Positions 61,424-64,000 of a stretch of DNA of 64,000 bases are shown here, piece by piece. The DNA comes from Kerstersia gyiorum (GTDB taxonomy: Bacteria; Pseudomonadota; Gammaproteobacteria; Burkholderiales; Burkholderiaceae_B). How positions within the stretch are numbered: position 1 is the stretch's first letter; the number at the start of each line of letters is the position of its first letter. Location of the stretch: positions 1,178,001 through 1,242,000 of the forward strand of contig NZ_SGWZ01000001.1 of NCBI RefSeq assembly GCF_004216755.1, given 5' to 3'. The notes beneath the pieces are model-generated. The model did no database searches, was not told the origin of the DNA, and saw only the letters and a list, made by a program, of their open reading frames with translations. Made by a program: the position numbers and the translations under genes.

Positions 61424-61909
61424 ATGGGCCGGTCATCGCGACGGGTATCGGCATTGCCGCTGGAACGCCTGGGCGTCATGCTGTTGCTGCTGGTGCTGAT
61501 GTGGCTGCGGGCCATCATCCCCAATGGCTACATGGTCGACCCTGCCGCCGCGCGCGCGGGCCATTACGCCCTGATGCCGTGCCCGGCGACGGGATGGCGC
61601 TGGCCGGTGGATGCGCCGCAGCCCGACGCGGCCGGTGGCGCACATGGCCACCACGGCAGTCATGGCGGTGGTGAACACCATCTCCAGTCCCGCGATGGCA
61701 AGGGCGCCGAAGTCGAACATATCAGCGTGGATTGCCCGACGGGCATCATGTTGTCCCAGGCAGTGGCACCTGCACTCTGGTGGCCGCCTGTGCTGGCGCT
61801 GGTGCCCGCCATGGTGCGCCCGCTGCCGCGCCAGCTTCCCGCCCGCATTGCCTATGGGCCCGTATGCGGCCCGCCCGTGGGTTCCCAGGCGCCACCTCTC
61901 CTTTCATAG
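61424..61909 (+). CDS. DUF2946-like His-rich membrane protein
   Basis: About 161 residues. An N-terminal helix (LERLGVMLLLLVLMWLRAII) is followed by PNGYMVD, a His/Gly cluster HGHHGSHGGGEHH, a Cys in ISVDCPTG, a second hydrophobic segment WWPPVLALVPAMV and a GPP-type tail. This is the layout of DUF2946 proteins, which sit next to copper receptors. The start is uncertain: ATG 61340 or TTG 61325 would lengthen it. It precedes the OprC-like gene and probably binds metal; the function is inferred. Confidence 0.6.
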   Translation: MGRSSRRVSALPLERLGVMLLLLVLMWLRAIIPNGYMVDPAAARAGHYALMPCPATGWRWPVDAPQPDAAGGAHGHHGSHGGGEHHLQSRDGKGAEVEHISVDCPTGIMLSQAVAPALWWPPVLALVPAMVRPLPRQLPARIAYGPVCGPPVGSQAPPLLS

Positions 61910-62094
61910 TCCTGTCCAGTCTGCCGTTCCGCGTTGCCGGGCCGCCCGTTGCCTGGCCGCCGCCGGCAGGACTTCCCAAAAGTTGAATTTTCTACGCATG
62001 GCTTGCGTCCCGCAGCCCGTGCGGAATACCGCTTGTGTGTTCCGCAGGGCAGGCGTTCGCGCTGCCGTGCGTGACAGACCATGAAAGGTTTTCA

Positions 62095-64000
62095 ATGTCA
62101 GCAATGATCCGCGCCCAGGCGCAGCTTTCCACATTTTCCGTTTCTCCCACTGGGGCAGCAAAGACCGCCTCCCATGGCCAGGCTGGCCTGGCCCTGCATG
62201 TATTGTGCGCCGCGCTGGCGGCAGCCTTGCCGATGGTGGCGCAGGCCGACAAAGTGGCCGATGGCGGCCGCTTGGCACCGGTCGTGATCACGGCCCTGCC
62301 GCCCAGCTCACCGCTGGTGATCGAGACCGATCCCAAGATTCCGCGCCAGCCGCTGCCGGCTGCCGATGGCGCCGACTACCTCAAGACCATTCCCGGCTTC
62401 ACGGCCGTGCGCAGCGGTGGCGCCAATGCCGATCCCGTGCTGCGCGGCATGTTCGGTTCGCGCCTGAACATCCTGGTCGATGACACCACGATGCTGGGGG
62501 CATGCCCCAGCCGCATGGATACGCCGGTGTCCTATATCGCGCCGGAAAACTTCGACGAACTGATTGTGGTCAAGGGGCCGCAGACCGTATTGTGGGGGCC
62601 GGGCGCCTCGGCTGGCACGGTGCGTTTCGAGCGCAGCAAGCCGGTTTTCACCGAGGAAGATGCGCCGGTGCGCTTCGAGGGCAGCGTGGTGGGCGGGTCC
62701 TGGGGGCGCAACGACCAGAATGCCGACCTGATCGCCGGCAATGAGCACATCTATGCCCGTGTGGCGGCCAACCATTCGCATTCCCAGAACTACAAAGACG
62801 GCAATGGTGACGAGGTTCCGTCGCGCTGGGACAAATGGAACGTGGACCTGGCCGTGGGCCTGACGCCGGATACGGACACCCTGTATGAATTGACCGCCGG
62901 TGTAGGCGATGGCGAAGCGCGCTCGGCTGGGCGCGGCATGGATGGCACCCGCTTCAAGCGCGAAAGCATAGGCTTTCGTTTCGAGAAGGAAAACATCACG
63001 CCGTGGCTGGAAAAGGTCGAGGCGCGGGTCTATCACAACTACGCCGACCACGTGATGGACAACTACAAGCTGCGTGATCCGGATCCCGCTAATATGATGA
63101 TGCCTAGACCGATGGCTAGCAACGTCGATCGCAGTACAAACGGTGGGCGCATTGCTGGAACCTTCCGCTTGGCTGATGCCCTGAAGTTGACGGGAGGCAT
63201 TGACGTTCGGCATGACACGCATCGTGCGCGAAAAGGTGGTAAGGAGCAGGATGGCACTTGGATAGACTACCGGACTCAGTTTCGCGTCAAGGATGCCGCT
63301 TTCGACAATATCGGCGTGTTTGGCGAGTTGCGCTGGGAACTGGCCGACGAACGCCGCGTTATCACCGGCCTGCGCATCGACCGTGCGGAAGTTAAGGATT
63401 ACCGCACGGCGTCGCCGACCTATGGCGACAAGCGCAGCAAGACCCTGCCTTCGGCATTTGCCCGCTATGAGGCGGACCTGTCCAGCCTGCCGGTCAGCTG
63501 GTATGTCGGTTTGGGCCACGTGCAGCGCATGCCTGATTATTGGGAACTGTTTTCGCCGAAGATGGGCCCGGCGGGTAGCGTGAACGCTTTCTCCGCCATC
63601 AAGCCGGAAAAGACCACGCAACTGGATATCGGTGCCGATTACCATGGCGACAATTTCGATGCCTGGATTTCCGCCTATGCCGGTCATGTGACGGATTACA
63701 TCCTGTTCGATTACAACGTGCATGCCATGGGCGGCGGCCACGGTGCCTCCAGCAGGGCGGAGAACATCAATGCCCGCACGCTGGGCGGCGAGCTGGGCGC
63801 GGGCTACAACTGGACGTCCGCCTGGCGCACGGAAGCCAGCCTGGCCTATGCCTGGGGTCGCATGAGTGGTGGCGGCGCCTTGCCGCAGCAACCGCCGCTG
63901 GAAGTGCGCCTGAGCGCCAGCTATGACGATGGTACGTGGTCGTTCGGGGCGCTATGGCGCCTGGTGGCCAGCCAGAACCGTTATTCCGACGGCCTGGGCA
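62095..64000 (+). CDS. TonB-dependent copper receptor, OprC type (3' part outside window)
   Basis: Outer-membrane copper importer. 635 residues visible, with a signal peptide (to about AQAD), plug domain with DYLKTIPGFTAVRSGGANAD, VLRGMFGSRLNILVDD and LIVVKGPQTVLWGPGASAGT, and then barrel strands. The OprC copper-binding pattern is present: C-P-S-R-M (C137, M141, CxxxM) and H-V-M (H319, M321, HxM). AAAGG is 6-10 bases before ATG 62095. It follows a DUF2946-like gene after 185 bp. Confidence 0.93.
   Translation, partial: MSAMIRAQAQLSTFSVSPTGAAKTASHGQAGLALHVLCAALAAALPMVAQADKVADGGRLAPVVITALPPSSPLVIETDPKIPRQPLPAADGADYLKTIPGFTAVRSGGANADPVLRGMFGSRLNILVDDTTMLGACPSRMDTPVSYIAPENFDELIVVKGPQTVLWGPGASAGTVRFERSKPVFTEEDAPVRFEGSVVGGSWGRNDQNADLIAGNEHIYARVAANHSHSQNYKDGNGDEVPSRWDKWNVDLAVGLTPDTDTLYELTAGVGDGEARSAGRGMDGTRFKRESIGFRFEKENITPWLEKVEARVYHNYADHVMDNYKLRDPDPANMMMPRPMASNVDRSTNGGRIAGTFRLADALKLTGGIDVRHDTHRARKGGKEQDGTWIDYRTQFRVKDAAFDNIGVFGELRWELADERRVITGLRIDRAEVKDYRTASPTYGDKRSKTLPSAFARYEADLSSLPVSWYVGLGHVQRMPDYWELFSPKMGPAGSVNAFSAIKPEKTTQLDIGADYHGDNFDAWISAYAGHVTDYILFDYNVHAMGGGHGASSRAENINARTLGGELGAGYNWTSAWRTEASLAYAWGRMSGGGALPQQPPLEVRLSASYDDGTWSFGALWRLVASQNRYSDGLG

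Noticed and set aside
62308..63891. 527-codon minus-strand open frame
   Set aside because: Antisense to the OprC-type receptor, which has clear TonB-receptor motifs on the plus strand.

Overview
The window reads as a chromosomal segment of a high-GC betaproteobacterium of the order Burkholderiales, most likely family Alcaligenaceae (Bordetella/Achromobacter/Castellaniella relatives). The support is the gene set and protein types: BpH3-type H-NS, malate synthase G, a fused LivHM permease, a protocatechuate 4,5-cleavage operon, and the LapA-LapB-HldA and KdsA-KdsB blocks. The genus assignment is inference. Gene density is about 90% and most of the content is core metabolism and envelope biogenesis.

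Layout. 1-2962: lptE (cut by the window edge) and leuS. 3050-4874: a MarR repressor with a CynX-like MFS exporter behind a 24-bp perfect palindrome. 5093-8077: Asp/Glu-type racemase, AraC regulator, B3/4-domain protein and LysE exporter, all leftward. 8247-12655: rmuC, a thioredoxin-like protein and glcB. 13083-17000: a branched-chain amino-acid-type ABC transporter with a fused LivHM permease and no LivF. 17178-20607: rpmB-rpmG, a DUF4272 protein and icd. 20714-22448: the one clearly mobile region, an IS200/IS605-type tnpB-only element lying in the remains of a ClbS/DfsB-family gene, with recognisable left-end hairpins, a right-end/omegaRNA hairpin and TTGAT/TCAA ends. 22684-24846: secreted NTF2-like protein, DsbA-like protein and PPK2.

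25393-26709: a sulfane-sulfur module (BigR-like ArsR repressor, rhodanese with membrane tail, DUF2892 protein). 26797-34609: smr, trxB, ftsK, lolA, rarA, serS. 34831-35295: a bacterioferritin lacking the heme-ligand Met. 35393-41483: a LysR regulator divergent from ligJ-ligK-ligI-ligA-ligB-ligC, which covers protocatechuate to pyruvate plus oxaloacetate except for the OMA tautomerase. 41760-44684: aldo/keto reductase, free-Met-sulfoxide reductase, a small unknown protein, dtd and a periplasmic protein. 45011-46950: tRNA-His, an hns-like gene in an AT-rich pocket, and a YciO/Sua5 protein. 47109-53156: dapA-bamC, lapA-lapB-hldA and ilvE.

53568-64000: ComEA-like HhH protein, cysM, mltB back-to-back with a histone-deacetylase-like amidohydrolase, etfBA, kdsA-kdsB, a His-rich DUF2946-like protein and a TonB-dependent copper receptor of the OprC type (cut by the window edge). 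LPS assembly is a recurring theme (lptE, lapA/lapB, hldA, kdsA, kdsB), alongside outer-membrane protein and lipoprotein handling (bamC, lolA). No CRISPR array, prophage or rRNA operon was seen.
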